A stretch of 43,575 nucleotides of DNA. Source: Gammaproteobacteria bacterium. GTDB lineage: Bacteria; Pseudomonadota; Gammaproteobacteria; CAIRSR01. The first letter of the stretch is position 1; each line of letters begins with the position of its first letter. Both the position numbers and the translations under genes were made by a program. The notes beneath the pieces are model-generated. The model searched no databases. It saw only the letters and a program-made list of their open reading frames with translations, and was not told the origin of the DNA. The stretch is from assembly GCA_963575715.1 (NCBI GenBank), contig CAUYTW010000022.1, forward strand, positions 1 through 43,575. Reading direction: 5' to 3'. Positions 43,523 through 43,575 of the stretch are shown piece after piece.

Positions 43523-43575
43523 TAGGAGTTACGCAGTTGAAAAATAGGAAGTCATTCTGCGCGCAGCGAAGCGGA
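43523..43575. mobile_element. MITE-like element, copy 4, start only
   Basis: It begins with a perfect TAGGAGTTACGCAGTTGAA, then AAAATAGGAAGTCATTCTGC, the reverse complement of the right arm of copy 1. It runs out of the window. It appears inserted into, or abutting, copy 3. Confidence 0.75.

Overview
The window reads as chromosomal DNA from a gammaproteobacterium of moderate GC content. This rests on resemblance of the proteins (AceE-type E1, a type II secretion F protein, type IV minor pilins, MurJ, FolD/ArgF/ArgD, SirB2, a bifunctional ManC) to gammaproteobacterial families. I cannot name the genus. Most genes are housekeeping or envelope genes. The unusual part is the amount of small mobile and palindromic DNA placed exactly at gene boundaries.

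Layout. 1-1752 (minus): start of a copper/silver efflux operon, cusC then cusB, the latter cut by the window edge. 1986-3449 (minus): manC. 3450-4263: non-coding, with a possible small RNA and a fossil of a TnpB gene. 4264-8930 (plus): a chemoreceptor, a small protein with a membrane-anchored SMC/Rad50-like ATPase, and prmA. 8935-12122 (minus): gspF and an asparagine-synthetase-like amidotransferase, separated by a MITE. 12249-13228 (plus): a secreted cyclophilin and a SirB2-type protein. 13290-19595 (minus): an AT-rich TPR membrane protein, an SbmA/BacA-type ABC protein with a broken ATP site, folD, argF, argD. 19916-24120 (plus): minor pilins pilV, pilW, pilE, fimT, then cysS. 24125-24925: an IS5-family insertion sequence. 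24962-26275: aroA. 26522-27516 (minus): cytochrome oxidase subunits IV and III without I and II. 27840-28634: panB. 28967-32179 (minus): a small membrane protein and aceE. 32765-35510 (plus): cheY, a chemoreceptor-like protein and an RsbR-like STAS protein, converging on a response-regulator/histidine kinase (35511-36632, minus). 37225-43343 (minus): a DegT aminotransferase with murJ, a DUF3050 protein, corA and an aspartate aminotransferase.

Repeats. (1) A MITE-like family of about 140-160 bp has TAGGAGTTACGCAGTTGAA terminal inverted repeats. Two copies are flanked by matching 5-bp direct repeats (GACGT and GACAT), and one copy supplies the stop codon of the amidotransferase gene. (2) Several palindromes resemble the ends of IS200/IS605 elements. 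Three copies of one type (GGCGyTTCC...CGCCG) end 7, 7 and 8 nt before the start codons of a chemoreceptor, cheY and the aspartate aminotransferase. Other types lie directly upstream of murJ, the ABC gene and aceE, and just downstream of manC and aceE. (3) Two composite elements (1837-1971 and 36711-37116) have a left-end-like palindrome at one side and a right-end-like palindrome at the other. The larger encloses a strongly structured non-coding segment.

The most promising undescribed material is the start-codon hairpins, the MITE family, the structured insert at 36711-37116, and the YhaN-like membrane ATPase with its overlapping small partner gene.
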